DNA of 64,000 nucleotides from Paludibacteraceae bacterium. GTDB lineage: Bacteria; Bacteroidota; Bacteroidia; Bacteroidales; Paludibacteraceae. The notes under the pieces were generated by a model that was given only the letters and a program-made list of their open reading frames with translations, did no database searches and was not told the origin of the DNA. Each line of letters begins with the position of its first letter. The stretch's first letter is position 1. This document shows, piece by piece, positions 6,558-15,176 of this stretch. The DNA lies in assembly GCA_017625155.1 (NCBI GenBank), contig JAGALP010000003.1, positions 1 to 64,000 on the forward strand, given 5' to 3'. A program made the translations under genes and the position numbers.

Positions 6558-8864
6558 CTATTCTTCTCGTTCTAGCGCCCAACGGAATCCCAGATACAGT
6601 TTCCATCCGTGAATGGGAGCCCAAATCATGGAAGCGTCGTAGTTTGCTGATTGAGTATCCACAAAATGAGTATCACCAATCTTACTTCCCACAATCGGAT
6701 TATCCTGCGTGAAGTTAGTTATATTCTCAGCTCCAAGATAGATAGACCAAGTACGGAAAAATTTAGTCACTTGTCCCAATAGTTGTGGGTACCATTTATG
6801 GTATATATATCCATTATGCATCCTATACTGCTTACTTCCTTCAGGTATTACGAAACCATCAGGCATACGTCCTTCGCCATTGAATTGCGCCGTCAAGTCA
6901 AACTGCCACGTCTTCAACGGTGTTTGGTAACTGGTGGTGATGATACCTTTGAATTTGTTTTGCAATGGTTTGTCGCGCAGTTGCCATTCATTGGCTGCCG
7001 TGTTAAACGAAGTTTGTTTCACATCCGTATAGCGGAAGGCTGCCGTCATGGTCCAACCACGTAATATCTCCATGTTGGCTTCCACCTGCCAGTTGTGGGA
7101 GAAATATTGCGCATCTGCCACATCGTGCATATTATACAAAGTTACACCATGTAAATCGCGGTCCATATCGGCTATTACACCGTCTAAGAATCTCGTATAG
7201 TAGTATTCGCCCGACAATTGCAATTCTTTGTTGCCCATAGGGATATAGAAGACAGTAGAAAGTCCTGTGTTCATCGAGCGTTCTTGAGCTAAATTCACCT
7301 CATCAAAATGATATATTCGATTGCTTGACAAATAGGCTGCATTATCGGCAATAGCATTAGGTGAACGATATCCTAAACCCACCGAACCACGTAATGTCCA
7401 CCACTCAAATGGTGCATAACGCAAGTTCATACGAGGCGTTGTAAAGAAACCATAGCGCGTAGAATAATCCTCGCGTATACCCACAAGTAAGGTTATCTTA
7501 TCCTTATAAGTATAGGTATATTCTGCAAATATACCAGGTGTCATCTCCCAACGGTTGAGATTATCGACTGGAGAAACCAAAGATAACTCCTCCTGATAGC
7601 CATCGTAGTTTACACTTAGACCTGCAGAGAGATTGTGAGAGTGATTATCCCATTGATCAGTGGCTGAATCATCAAACGAGGTTTGGAAAATGGCATTCAG
7701 ATAGGCATTGGTTTGCGCCGCATTCCATTGGCGTGAACCATAGGAATTTTGTTGGTTATGATACGAAGCCGAAGCAATAATACCAATGGACATACCTGTC
7801 TCTTGGTCAAATACATAGCCATTCTTCATAAATCCATCTACTCGCCAAGTATTAAGGTCAATATGATAAGGTGTAGGTGCAACAGTAACTGCCTCCTTGG
7901 TTTGTCCACCTATGCGGTGATCATACAGTCCGCGCACGAGGATTTGTCCAGTATAATCACCATCTCTGATATACCATCGATTGAGCAAGTTCACGTTGGT
8001 GTTCTTGGGCATATCCAAGAATCCATCGTGGTTATGATCTAATTCGAGCGACATATTTTGTGCGTGGAAAAGCACACCTGTTGATACTTTATCGTTAATA
8101 TCCCACCCGCCAGTGACATTCACTTCGGCATGTGTTTCGGTACTAATCATCGCGTTGAGTGCGACTGGGTCTTGGGTCTGCGGCTTCAAGTACTCCACAT
8201 TGATTTGTCCCGCTATAGCCTCATAGCCATTAAGCACCGATGAAGTACCTTTGCTCACTTGTATAGCTTCCATCCAAGGACCAGGAATATATTCCATACC
8301 AAATGCCTGTGCTAATCCACGAATATTTGGGGTGTTCTCGGTGAGCATTTGTACATACGTACCGCTCAATCCGAGCAAACGGATTTGCTTTGCCCCTGTG
8401 GCAGCATCGGAGTATGCCACGTCCACCGAAGCACTAGTTTCGAAACTCTCACTCAGGTTGCAGCAAGCTGCCATACAAAGAGCTTCACCAGTAAGCGTTT
8501 CTGTAGTAAGAGGAGAAATGCGCGAACGAAGCACAGCCATCTTGCGTTCTACAATATCCACCTCTTCAAGCAACAAATCGCTAACCAACACAATCGTTAG
8601 TTCGCTATGTGAAGTGACCTCAGTTGTGTCATTGTGAAAGCCCATAAAACTGGTAACCAATAGATTAGTACTCTTTACGGGCTCTAATTGGAATCGACCA
8701 TCTACATCGGTTGCTACTCCCACTGTGGTACCTGCCCAGTATACATTAGCACCTACCAATGGTTCGCCTTTATCATCTAGCACCGTACCCCACGCATGCG
8801 CACTCGCCCATACCCAAGGCTGTACAGCCAAAAATACAACTAATATAATCTTTGTAACTTTCAT
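6558..8864 (-). CDS. TonB-dependent receptor with N-terminal carboxypeptidase-like domain
   Basis: 768 aa from the ATG at 8864, which gives a clean signal peptide (MKVTKIILVVFLAVQPWVWA), rather than the upstream frame extension that overlaps the feoB-like stop. Residues ~25-95 are a CarboxypepD_reg-like domain (GTVLDDKGEPLVGANVYW). A plug domain follows with a cysteine-bearing segment CMAACCNLSESFETSASVDV, IRLLGLSGTYVQMLTENTP and VSKGTSSVLNGYEAIAGQIN. The rest is a 22-strand outer-membrane barrel ending in a hydrophobic strand. It imports a ligand using TonB energy. The FeoB-like and HMA neighbours point to a metal or metal chelate; which one is not readable. Only 2 bp separate it from the feoB-like gene, so they share a transcript. 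Confidence 0.9.
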   Translation of the reverse strand: MKVTKIILVVFLAVQPWVWASAHAWGTVLDDKGEPLVGANVYWAGTTVGVATDVDGRFQLEPVKSTNLLVTSFMGFHNDTTEVTSHSELTIVLVSDLLLEEVDIVERKMAVLRSRISPLTTETLTGEALCMAACCNLSESFETSASVDVAYSDAATGAKQIRLLGLSGTYVQMLTENTPNIRGLAQAFGMEYIPGPWMEAIQVSKGTSSVLNGYEAIAGQINVEYLKPQTQDPVALNAMISTETHAEVNVTGGWDINDKVSTGVLFHAQNMSLELDHNHDGFLDMPKNTNVNLLNRWYIRDGDYTGQILVRGLYDHRIGGQTKEAVTVAPTPYHIDLNTWRVDGFMKNGYVFDQETGMSIGIIASASYHNQQNSYGSRQWNAAQTNAYLNAIFQTSFDDSATDQWDNHSHNLSAGLSVNYDGYQEELSLVSPVDNLNRWEMTPGIFAEYTYTYKDKITLLVGIREDYSTRYGFFTTPRMNLRYAPFEWWTLRGSVGLGYRSPNAIADNAAYLSSNRIYHFDEVNLAQERSMNTGLSTVFYIPMGNKELQLSGEYYYTRFLDGVIADMDRDLHGVTLYNMHDVADAQYFSHNWQVEANMEILRGWTMTAAFRYTDVKQTSFNTAANEWQLRDKPLQNKFKGIITTSYQTPLKTWQFDLTAQFNGEGRMPDGFVIPEGSKQYRMHNGYIYHKWYPQLLGQVTKFFRTWSIYLGAENITNFTQDNPIVGSKIGDTHFVDTQSANYDASMIWAPIHGWKLYLGFRWALEREE

Positions 8865-8866
8865 AA

Positions 8867-10594
8867 TCAAAACAAACTTCCTATTTGATATATCATAAAA
8901 CTCAGCAGCCACGCTAATACCAGCGATTGTGTTACGCTATACCATGCCCACTTTGCACCAATTTCGCGACGCAATGTAGTTATGGTAGCCACGCAAGGGA
9001 AATACAACAATACAAACACCATAAACGCATATGCCGTGACTGGTGTAAACGCCGATAATGCAGATTCCGCAGGATAAAGGATTCCCATCGTGGATACTAT
9101 CGCCTCCTTGGCTGGTAGTCCTGTGAGCAAGCAGACCGACATCTTCCAATCAAATCCCAGCGGACGCATCACGGGCTCCAGCCAATGTCCAATAGTGGCT
9201 AAATAACTCGCCTCCATATTCTCCATACTACCTGTAGGGAAATAGGTCAGTGCCCAAATAATCACGCTTGCCCAAATGATTACAGCTGGTATCTTTTGTA
9301 AATAGTCCGCGACTCGCTCCCAGATATGCAAGCCCGTATTGCGCAAGGTCGGACGACGATATGGTGGAAGTTCACTCACATAGTCATGTTTAGGCTGACG
9401 AAATGCAGTCATATGTTGCATTATCCAAGCAAATACAATACTCAGTAATATACCTATTATGTATAGGGAGAGCATCACAATCGCTTTTTGCTCGGCAAAA
9501 AATGCTCCAACAAACAGCATATACACGGGCAGGCGTGCCGAGCAACTCATAAAAGGCACCATCATCATCGTGATAGCACGGTCTTTCTTATTAGTGATGT
9601 CACGAGCAGCCATAATAGCAGGTACATTGCATCCAAATCCCATAAGCATCGGGATAAACGAACTTCCGTGCAAACCAATGCGGTGCATCATTTTATCCAT
9701 CATATATGCAGCACGTGCCATATAACCCGAGTCTTCCATTATACTGAGGAAGAAAAACATGATAATGATATTAGGCAAAAATGCCAATACCGCACCTATA
9801 CCCATTACCACCCCATCTATCAGCATGCTACTCCACCACGCCATCGGCATCAACCCACGTAGCCATTCTGCCAATGCCTCTACTCCATTGGCTATCCACT
9901 CTTGTGGATAAGCCCCCAAAGTAAAGGTACACTCAAAGACTACATATAGCACCAACATGAGCACTGGCAATCCCAACCATCTGTTGGTCAGCACCTTATC
10001 TATTTTATCTGCCAATGAGTGCCCAGTATCATTCTTGGCGTGGGTGAGTGTTTCTTCAAGTGCACCATGCACAAAACCCCGACGCGCTTGTGCTATCACT
10101 TCTTTAGCAGACATCCCATATTCCTGCTGCAACACTTCGCGCTCATGGTTGGCTACGCGAATCAATTCTTCGGAATGTGGTAGCAGTGCCAACATCTCAT
10201 CAGGACGTTCCAACAGGCGAATGGCCATATATCGCTTGGAATATAACTCGCGCACATTGGGCAGTGTAATGATTACATCTATGATATGTGAAATAGCTTC
10301 TTCTACATCTTTGCCATATGCAACATGCACATGACGGAAACCCTCTTGCTCGGCTAAGATAGCTGCTTTATCCTCAATGAGTCCGATGTGGACACCAAAA
10401 AGTTTGCCCAGTAGGGGATAGTTGAGCCTATGATCGGTTTGCAGAAGGTCTTGATAATGTGTCAAGAGAACAACAAACGGCTGATGGCGATCCATCAGTG
10501 CTGCGGTACGCACCAATTGCACCTCCAACTCACGAGCATCTACTTCTTGTATTTGGATGCCGTTCTCAATATATTCCGATGCATTCTGATTCAC
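8867..10594 (-). CDS. FeoB-like metal permease without a canonical GTPase domain
   Basis: 575 aa from a GTG at 10594. From residue ~198 the protein is a clear FeoB permease: TNRWLGLPVLMLVLYVVFE, Gate motifs GFGCNVPAIMAAR (319-331) and PFMSCSARLPVYMLFVGAFF (from 347), TGLPAKEAIVSTMG, and a final FPCVATITTLRRE Gate repeat. The N-terminus should hold the G domain, but G1 (GxxxxGKT) and G3 (DxPG) are absent. The stretch 15-110 resembles only the second half of a FeoB G domain, and the G4 NxxD appears as LTHYQD. The upstream gene ends 67 bp away and a promoter lies between, so no missing N-terminus is hidden. The -7 box places the transcript start at the GTG itself, suggesting a leaderless message or a later start. 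FeoB imports Fe(II); this form may be GTP-independent or carry another metal. Confidence 0.85.
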   Translation of the reverse strand: MNQNASEYIENGIQIQEVDARELEVQLVRTAALMDRHQPFVVLLTHYQDLLQTDHRLNYPLLGKLFGVHIGLIEDKAAILAEQEGFRHVHVAYGKDVEEAISHIIDVIITLPNVRELYSKRYMAIRLLERPDEMLALLPHSEELIRVANHEREVLQQEYGMSAKEVIAQARRGFVHGALEETLTHAKNDTGHSLADKIDKVLTNRWLGLPVLMLVLYVVFECTFTLGAYPQEWIANGVEALAEWLRGLMPMAWWSSMLIDGVVMGIGAVLAFLPNIIIMFFFLSIMEDSGYMARAAYMMDKMMHRIGLHGSSFIPMLMGFGCNVPAIMAARDITNKKDRAITMMMVPFMSCSARLPVYMLFVGAFFAEQKAIVMLSLYIIGILLSIVFAWIMQHMTAFRQPKHDYVSELPPYRRPTLRNTGLHIWERVADYLQKIPAVIIWASVIIWALTYFPTGSMENMEASYLATIGHWLEPVMRPLGFDWKMSVCLLTGLPAKEAIVSTMGILYPAESALSAFTPVTAYAFMVFVLLYFPCVATITTLRREIGAKWAWYSVTQSLVLAWLLSFMIYQIGSLF

Positions 10595-10598
10595 ACTG

Positions 10599-10630
10599 CA
10601 AAGGTACTGCGAATTTATGGGGTGCGCAAT
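10599..10630 (-). promoter_or_regulatory. Promoter of the feoB-like/receptor/HMA operon
   Basis: TACCTTTG -7 box (10606-10599) preceded after 20 bp by a weak ATTG -33 box (10630-10627). The expected start of transcription coincides with the GTG at 10594. Confidence 0.55.
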
Positions 10631-10661
10631 ACCTAAAAATGGGGATTTAGCAATTCAGAAA

Positions 10662-11792
10662 TTATCTGTTTTTATACATATCATCGTAGTACTTCTCGTA
10701 CTCACCCGAAGTGATATTATCCATCCACTCTTGGTGCTCGAGATACCAACGAACAGTCTTCTCAATACCCTCTTCAAATTGCAAAGAAGGTTCCCAACCT
10801 AATTCTGCTTGCAATTTGCGTGAGTCAATAGCATAACGCATATCATGTCCTGCACGGTCAGTAACATAGGTAATGAGGTTCATATCCTCACCCTCTGCGC
10901 GACCTAATAAACGATCCACAGTATTAATCACCACCTTGATGATATCAATATTCTTCCACTCGTTGAAACCGCCAATATTATACGTTTCAGCCACAGTGCC
11001 TTGATGGAAAATCAAGTCAATAGCGCGTGCGTGGTCTTCTACATATAACCAATCGCGCACATTCTCTCCTTTACCATAAACTGGCAATGGTTTGCGGTGG
11101 CGGATATTGTTGATAAACAGAGGGATAAGTTTCTCAGGGAACTGATATGGTCCGTAGTTGTTGGAGCAGTTGGTGACGATTGTAGGCATACCGTAGGTGT
11201 CATGGAAAGCACGCACAAAGTGGTCACTACTAGCTTTGGACGCTGAATATGGGCTATGAGGGTTGTACTTGGTAGTTTCCAAGAAGAAATCTTCGCCGTA
11301 TGCCTCGTGATGTTCGGAAGAAGCTTGAGTTGAGAATGGTGGCTCAATACCCTCTGGGTGAGTCATTTCGAGTGCACCATATACTTCGTCTGTAGAGATA
11401 TGGTAGAAGCGTTTGCCGTCGTACTTCTCTGGCAATGCCTCCCAATACAATTTTGCTGCTTGTAAAAGTGATAGTGTACCCATTACATTGGTGCGAGCAA
11501 ACGTGAAAGGGTCTTTGATGGAGCGATCCACGTGGCTCTCAGCTGCGAGGTGAATAATACCAGTCACTTGCTCCTCTTGCATGAGGGCATAGATGGTGTC
11601 GAAGTCGCAGATATCAGCTTTGACAAAGCGGTAGTTAGGTTTATCCTCAATATCCTTGAGGTTAGCCAAATTACCTGCATAGGTGAGTTTGTCCACATTG
11701 ATGATGCGGTAATTAGGGTACTTGTTTACGAAAAGTCGTACTACGTGACTACCAATAAAACCTGCGCCACCTGTAATGATAATAGATTTCAT
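10662..11792 (-). CDS. rfbB: dTDP-glucose 4,6-dehydratase
   Basis: 376 aa from the ATG at 11792, the start that puts the NAD-binding motif TGGAGFIGSH at residues 7-16. Other family features are HLAAESHVDRSI, STDEVYG (catalytic Thr-Asp-Glu) and the YSASKASSDH YxxxK motif, then NCSNNYGPYQFPEKLIPL. It converts dTDP-glucose to dTDP-4-keto-6-deoxyglucose in dTDP-rhamnose and related sugar synthesis for surface polysaccharide. The other rml genes are not next to it. It lies 30 bp after birA on the same strand and so may be the last gene of the dacB-birA-rfbB run. Confidence 0.95.
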   Translation of the reverse strand: MKSIIITGGAGFIGSHVVRLFVNKYPNYRIINVDKLTYAGNLANLKDIEDKPNYRFVKADICDFDTIYALMQEEQVTGIIHLAAESHVDRSIKDPFTFARTNVMGTLSLLQAAKLYWEALPEKYDGKRFYHISTDEVYGALEMTHPEGIEPPFSTQASSEHHEAYGEDFFLETTKYNPHSPYSASKASSDHFVRAFHDTYGMPTIVTNCSNNYGPYQFPEKLIPLFINNIRHRKPLPVYGKGENVRDWLYVEDHARAIDLIFHQGTVAETYNIGGFNEWKNIDIIKVVINTVDRLLGRAEGEDMNLITYVTDRAGHDMRYAIDSRKLQAELGWEPSLQFEEGIEKTVRWYLEHQEWMDNITSGEYEKYYDDMYKNR

Positions 11793-11822
11793 AATATAAT
11801 GATTTTTAATTAGTTTCAATGG

Positions 11823-12575
11823 TTATATCACAAAGCGTATTTGCTTAAAATGGTATGTTTTCTCTTTGTTGTTTTCTTTCCTCAATATCAATTCCCCTTG
11901 TTCAGAAATCCCTACTAGTTCAGCCCTAAAAGCGCCAAATGTTCCTTTCTTTGCTATGGATGTTGGCTGCACACTCACTTCCCTTTCCACATAATTGTGC
12001 CAGCCCTGTCCTCTGTACATATGTTGCATATACATCGCTTTAATCGCTTCTGTTGTGCGCGTTTCCCACGATTTCATCGAAGAAATCCATTCCTTCATCA
12101 GTTCCTCTACATCGTAATTCTTACCTGTTATTTGTTTCATTGATATTGGATTAGGTGCATCGCTCTGCCATTCTGTTTGATTTACATTCACACCTATTCC
12201 TGCTATGCTGTACCCCACATATTGTCCCACTAAACTATTCTCAATCAGTATACCCACCAATTTTTTATCTCCAAAATAAATATCATTGGGCCACTTTATA
12301 CGCAATTGCTCTTGTGGTAAATACTTCGCCAATGTTTCCCAAAGTGCCACTGCTACCAACATGGATAATCGCCATTGTTTTGTTGCAAGTATCCCCTCAT
12401 AGCGTAGCAACGTAGAAAATAGCAAATTCTTTCCCTTTTCGCTCTCCCAACTATTACCAGCCTGTCCACGCCCTGCCGTCTGATAATCCGTTCGGATGGT
12501 GTAGAGATGAGGCAGGGTATCAGAGTATTGCTCACGCAACAACGTTGATGTGCTATGTGTTTCTTTGATATACAT
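11823..12575 (-). CDS. birA: Biotin-[acetyl-CoA-carboxylase] ligase
   Basis: 250 aa. It has the ligase signature AGRGQAGNSWESEKGKNL (residues 34-51), with the biotinyl-5'-AMP loop GRGxxG, and KWPNDIYFGDKKLVGILIE with the catalytic lysine. A C-terminal SH3-like domain ends in LILRKENNKEKTYHFKQIRF. There is no N-terminal helix-turn-helix, so this is the monofunctional form that biotinylates the carboxylase carrier protein but does not repress transcription. Its start overlaps the end of dacB by 23 bp, showing translational coupling. Confidence 0.95.
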   Translation of the reverse strand: MYIKETHSTSTLLREQYSDTLPHLYTIRTDYQTAGRGQAGNSWESEKGKNLLFSTLLRYEGILATKQWRLSMLVAVALWETLAKYLPQEQLRIKWPNDIYFGDKKLVGILIENSLVGQYVGYSIAGIGVNVNQTEWQSDAPNPISMKQITGKNYDVEELMKEWISSMKSWETRTTEAIKAMYMQHMYRGQGWHNYVEREVSVQPTSIAKKGTFGAFRAELVGISEQGELILRKENNKEKTYHFKQIRFVI

Positions 12576-13932
12576 CCAACAGATATTGCTCTATCACGCG
12601 TTGTATTTTTCTCGTTTTACAATTGGCGCTATTCACCATAACTGCGAACACCCACACCCTACCATCAGGCAAGAAGATATACCCCGCGTAGTTCTTCGTC
12701 CCTCCGATAGTACCACTTTTAGCACATACTTTGCCGTGCAAAGGAGTACCACGCAAAAACGAACTCAATGTTCCACTTTCTCCGCTACATGGTAAAGATT
12801 CTAAAAATACATCCTTGTTTTTTGAACCATACATATATCGAAGTAATTGCACATACATAGCTGGCGAAATGGTGTTTTGAGGAGCCAACCCACAACCATC
12901 CAATATTTTCGCACTTCGAAAACTCACTCCCCTATTATTCCAGTACTCACGCACAAAGTCTGATGCATTGTGTATGGTACATGGAACCGAATATTTCGAA
13001 CCAAATATGCGGAATAGCATTTCCGCATACAAATTATCTGATTCGTGATTCGTATGACGAATAATCTCCGACAATGGCTCACTTTCATACACTAACAACT
13101 CCGTTCTTGCTACGCTATTTTGTGGCTTTTCACTCAGATATGTTGCTTCACCATCCACTTTTACTCCACTACTATTGAGTAGGTTTGTAAAATCCCTCGC
13201 CAAAATCAATGGTGGATTAGGCAAATCGCCTTTTACGCCGAAAGTCTGCCTATTCGATGGCACACTTCCTACCAAATACCTGCGATTACTATAGGGTACT
13301 CCATGCACAAAAGCCCCATCATAAGAGATATGCGTACAGCGAATATGATTCTCAAATTCCACCTCTGGTACCTGCGGCGTAGTGTTCAACACCGTAGCAA
13401 TGCTTCCCACAGGCCCACTCTGAAGCACAATATTCATCGTGTTATCCAAATACGACAGCGCAAATATACCTGGCGCATAATAATTACCCGCATCTTCCCA
13501 CAACCACGATGGATTCAGTGCATTGCCGTCAAAATAACTCGCATCGCCTACCACCGAACCTGTGATATGCTTGATACCCGCATTGCGCACCTCACGCAAC
13601 CAGCGGTACATAAACGAGTGACTGCCTACATATCTCGAACCAAACGTCGGGTCACCGCGTCCCTCAATATATAGATTCCCATGCAGCGTCCCATCCTGAA
13701 TATACCCCGAATAGGTTATCGGAGTTTTGATTCGATAATCACCTCCCCACATCTCCACCGCAGTGGCAGTTGTCAGCAATTTCATAGTTGATGCGGAAGG
13801 AATCACAGAGTTAGCACGAAAAGCATCTATCGTATCTCCCGAGTGATAATCACAAATCAGCACTCCCATATTGGCATCCCTCGTATCGGGATGAGTAGTG
13901 AGTATGGATAGTATGAGCAACAATTTAAACAT
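12553..13932 (-). CDS. dacB: D-alanyl-D-alanine carboxypeptidase/endopeptidase, PBP4 type
   Basis: 459 aa with a short N-terminal signal (MFKLLLILSILTTHPDT). The three penicillin-binding motifs are present: SxxK as STMK (residues 48-51), SxN as SDN in HESDNLYAEML near residue 300, and KTG as KSG in AKSGTIGGTKNYAGY near residue 408. The long insertion between the first two is typical of class C PBP4. It trims or cleaves peptidoglycan crosslinks in the periplasm. It starts 11 bp after the hemerythrin-LuxR gene and overlaps birA, so these are likely one transcript. Confidence 0.93.
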   Translation of the reverse strand: MFKLLLILSILTTHPDTRDANMGVLICDYHSGDTIDAFRANSVIPSASTMKLLTTATAVEMWGGDYRIKTPITYSGYIQDGTLHGNLYIEGRGDPTFGSRYVGSHSFMYRWLREVRNAGIKHITGSVVGDASYFDGNALNPSWLWEDAGNYYAPGIFALSYLDNTMNIVLQSGPVGSIATVLNTTPQVPEVEFENHIRCTHISYDGAFVHGVPYSNRRYLVGSVPSNRQTFGVKGDLPNPPLILARDFTNLLNSSGVKVDGEATYLSEKPQNSVARTELLVYESEPLSEIIRHTNHESDNLYAEMLFRIFGSKYSVPCTIHNASDFVREYWNNRGVSFRSAKILDGCGLAPQNTISPAMYVQLLRYMYGSKNKDVFLESLPCSGESGTLSSFLRGTPLHGKVCAKSGTIGGTKNYAGYIFLPDGRVWVFAVMVNSANCKTRKIQRVIEQYLLDVYQRNT

Positions 13933-13943
13933 TCAAACTACAA

Positions 13944-14816
13944 TCAATCTAAAGAATTGATATTCACTAGTTTGTGAACTATTGCATAAATGGTTAATCC
14001 CGCCGTAGAATGTATATTCAGCTTGCGAGTGATATTTTTTCTATGGGTAATCACCGTATGCACAGATATGCACAAGGTATCTGCTATCTCTTTATTGCTG
14101 AGCCCTTTAACTATCTGTATCAACACATCTTGCTCTCGTTCGCTCAATTCTTCTGTTTCTTGTGTGGGAGCATTAAACACATTCTGCACTTGTACATTCA
14201 CAAGGGCGGGACGCAAAATCTCATCCTCAATCGCACAATGATCCGCAAAATCCTGCTCTGTATGCCACAGGTCACTCATCACGCTAATCAATGTGTACAT
14301 CACAGTACCTTCTTTCAAAATACCATTGGATGGATAGTACTTGATTATCAAATTTTTAATTTCACTCAACTTATCCGTTATACGTTGATCATCATGTGCA
14401 TGCTCCTCGTACAAACCCTCATTCTCATGCTCAATATGTATGCGTATTTCTTCTGCAAATTCATCGTAACAACGCAAGATAAGCATGGGGATTTTTGTGG
14501 TAGGATCTGCTGGAATGAGTGCTTCTATCAATGCTCGACGCAAATGAGGCAACCTAAAATCCAAGAAATAAGTGTGCGCATTACGCAGATATTGCTGTAG
14601 AGTGGGAATATCAATATCTTCGGGTAATACACGTTGTTTAAACACTTTGTAGTTGATAATGGCTAAAAAAGTCGGGGTGTGTACACCATGTGATTCGCAT
14701 GCCTGGGCAATAGTTTGTTCGCCAACCCCCATTCCCAGTCCAAAGCGACTAATGATATGTATCGCATCTTCTTCATGCGACATCAAATCACATATTTTAT
14801 CAGTGGATTTATACAT
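13944..14816 (-). CDS. Hemerythrin-like domain fused to LuxR-type HTH, predicted redox/iron-responsive regulator
   Basis: 290 aa. Residues ~1-75 resemble the ScdA/DUF542 N-terminal region (LMSHEEDAIHIISRFGLGMGVGEQTI). Residues ~85-210 carry hemerythrin-like metal ligands: HLRRALIEALIPAD, HIEHENEGLYEEH, LWHTEQDFADHCAIEDEI. Residues ~225-290 are a LuxR/FixJ HTH (LSEREQDVLIQIVKGLSNKE, then HTVITHRKNITRKL). Hemerythrin cores bind a di-iron centre that senses O2, NO or redox state, so this is probably a sensor-regulator without a membrane or receiver domain. It is divergent to the His-tract TonB receptor at 15177 and heads the dacB-birA run. It may control one or both, which is inferred. Confidence 0.85.
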   Translation of the reverse strand: MYKSTDKICDLMSHEEDAIHIISRFGLGMGVGEQTIAQACESHGVHTPTFLAIINYKVFKQRVLPEDIDIPTLQQYLRNAHTYFLDFRLPHLRRALIEALIPADPTTKIPMLILRCYDEFAEEIRIHIEHENEGLYEEHAHDDQRITDKLSEIKNLIIKYYPSNGILKEGTVMYTLISVMSDLWHTEQDFADHCAIEDEILRPALVNVQVQNVFNAPTQETEELSEREQDVLIQIVKGLSNKEIADTLCISVHTVITHRKNITRKLNIHSTAGLTIYAIVHKLVNINSLD

Positions 14817-14854
14817 ACGCTATTGGTGATTTCAACTGTTGCTAAAAAACGCTG

Positions 14855-14886
14855 CAAAGTTACTAAAAAATATTCATATAAACAAC
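14855..14886 (-). promoter_or_regulatory. Promoter of the hemerythrin-LuxR gene
   Basis: TAACTTTG (14862-14855), with GTTG (14886-14883) 20 bp upstream on the minus strand. The leader would be about 30 nt. Confidence 0.5.
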
Positions 14887-14978
14887 AAATCTCACGGAAA
14901 AATACCTATTTTTGGGGGACTTAGCCATTCCAATACATCTCACTCATATCCCTAAAAATAGGGAAATTAGATGAAATA

Positions 14979-15010
14979 TTTGTTCATATTCGCAAAACGT
15001 AGTACCTTTG
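14979..15010 (+). promoter_or_regulatory. Promoter of the His-tract TonB-dependent receptor
   Basis: TTTG (14979-14982), 20-bp spacer, TACCTTTG (15003-15010). Transcription would begin near 15016, giving a ~160-nt leader that contains the 11-bp repeats at 15057-15100. Confidence 0.7.
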
Positions 15011-15056
15011 CACCCGATTTCTTCGGACTTATATTACATGTCAATTCCTTATCAAT

Positions 15057-15100
15057 TACGTAGGATATACGTAACATATACGTAGGATATACGTAGGATA
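15057..15100. repeat. Four 11-bp tandem repeats in the receptor leader
   Basis: Exact 11-bp units TACGTAGGATA, TACGTAACATA, TACGTAGGATA, TACGTAGGATA, then a weaker AACGGGTTGTT. They lie downstream of the predicted transcription start and upstream of the ATG at 15177. The rest of the 14817-15176 gap holds only the two divergent promoters. Confidence 0.85.
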
Positions 15101-15176
15101 AACGGGTTGTTAACCTAAGAGCATCGAAGGATCACCGTAATAACCCATACATAGTTGTATAAAATAAATCAACAAT

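Noticed and set aside
6484-6624. Longer start for the HMA protein
   Set aside because: It runs into the receptor gene and lacks a signal sequence; the ATG at 6483 opens one.
8865-8912. Longer start for the first TonB receptor
   Set aside because: It overlaps the end of the feoB-like gene and would hide the signal peptide; the ATG at 8864 is better.
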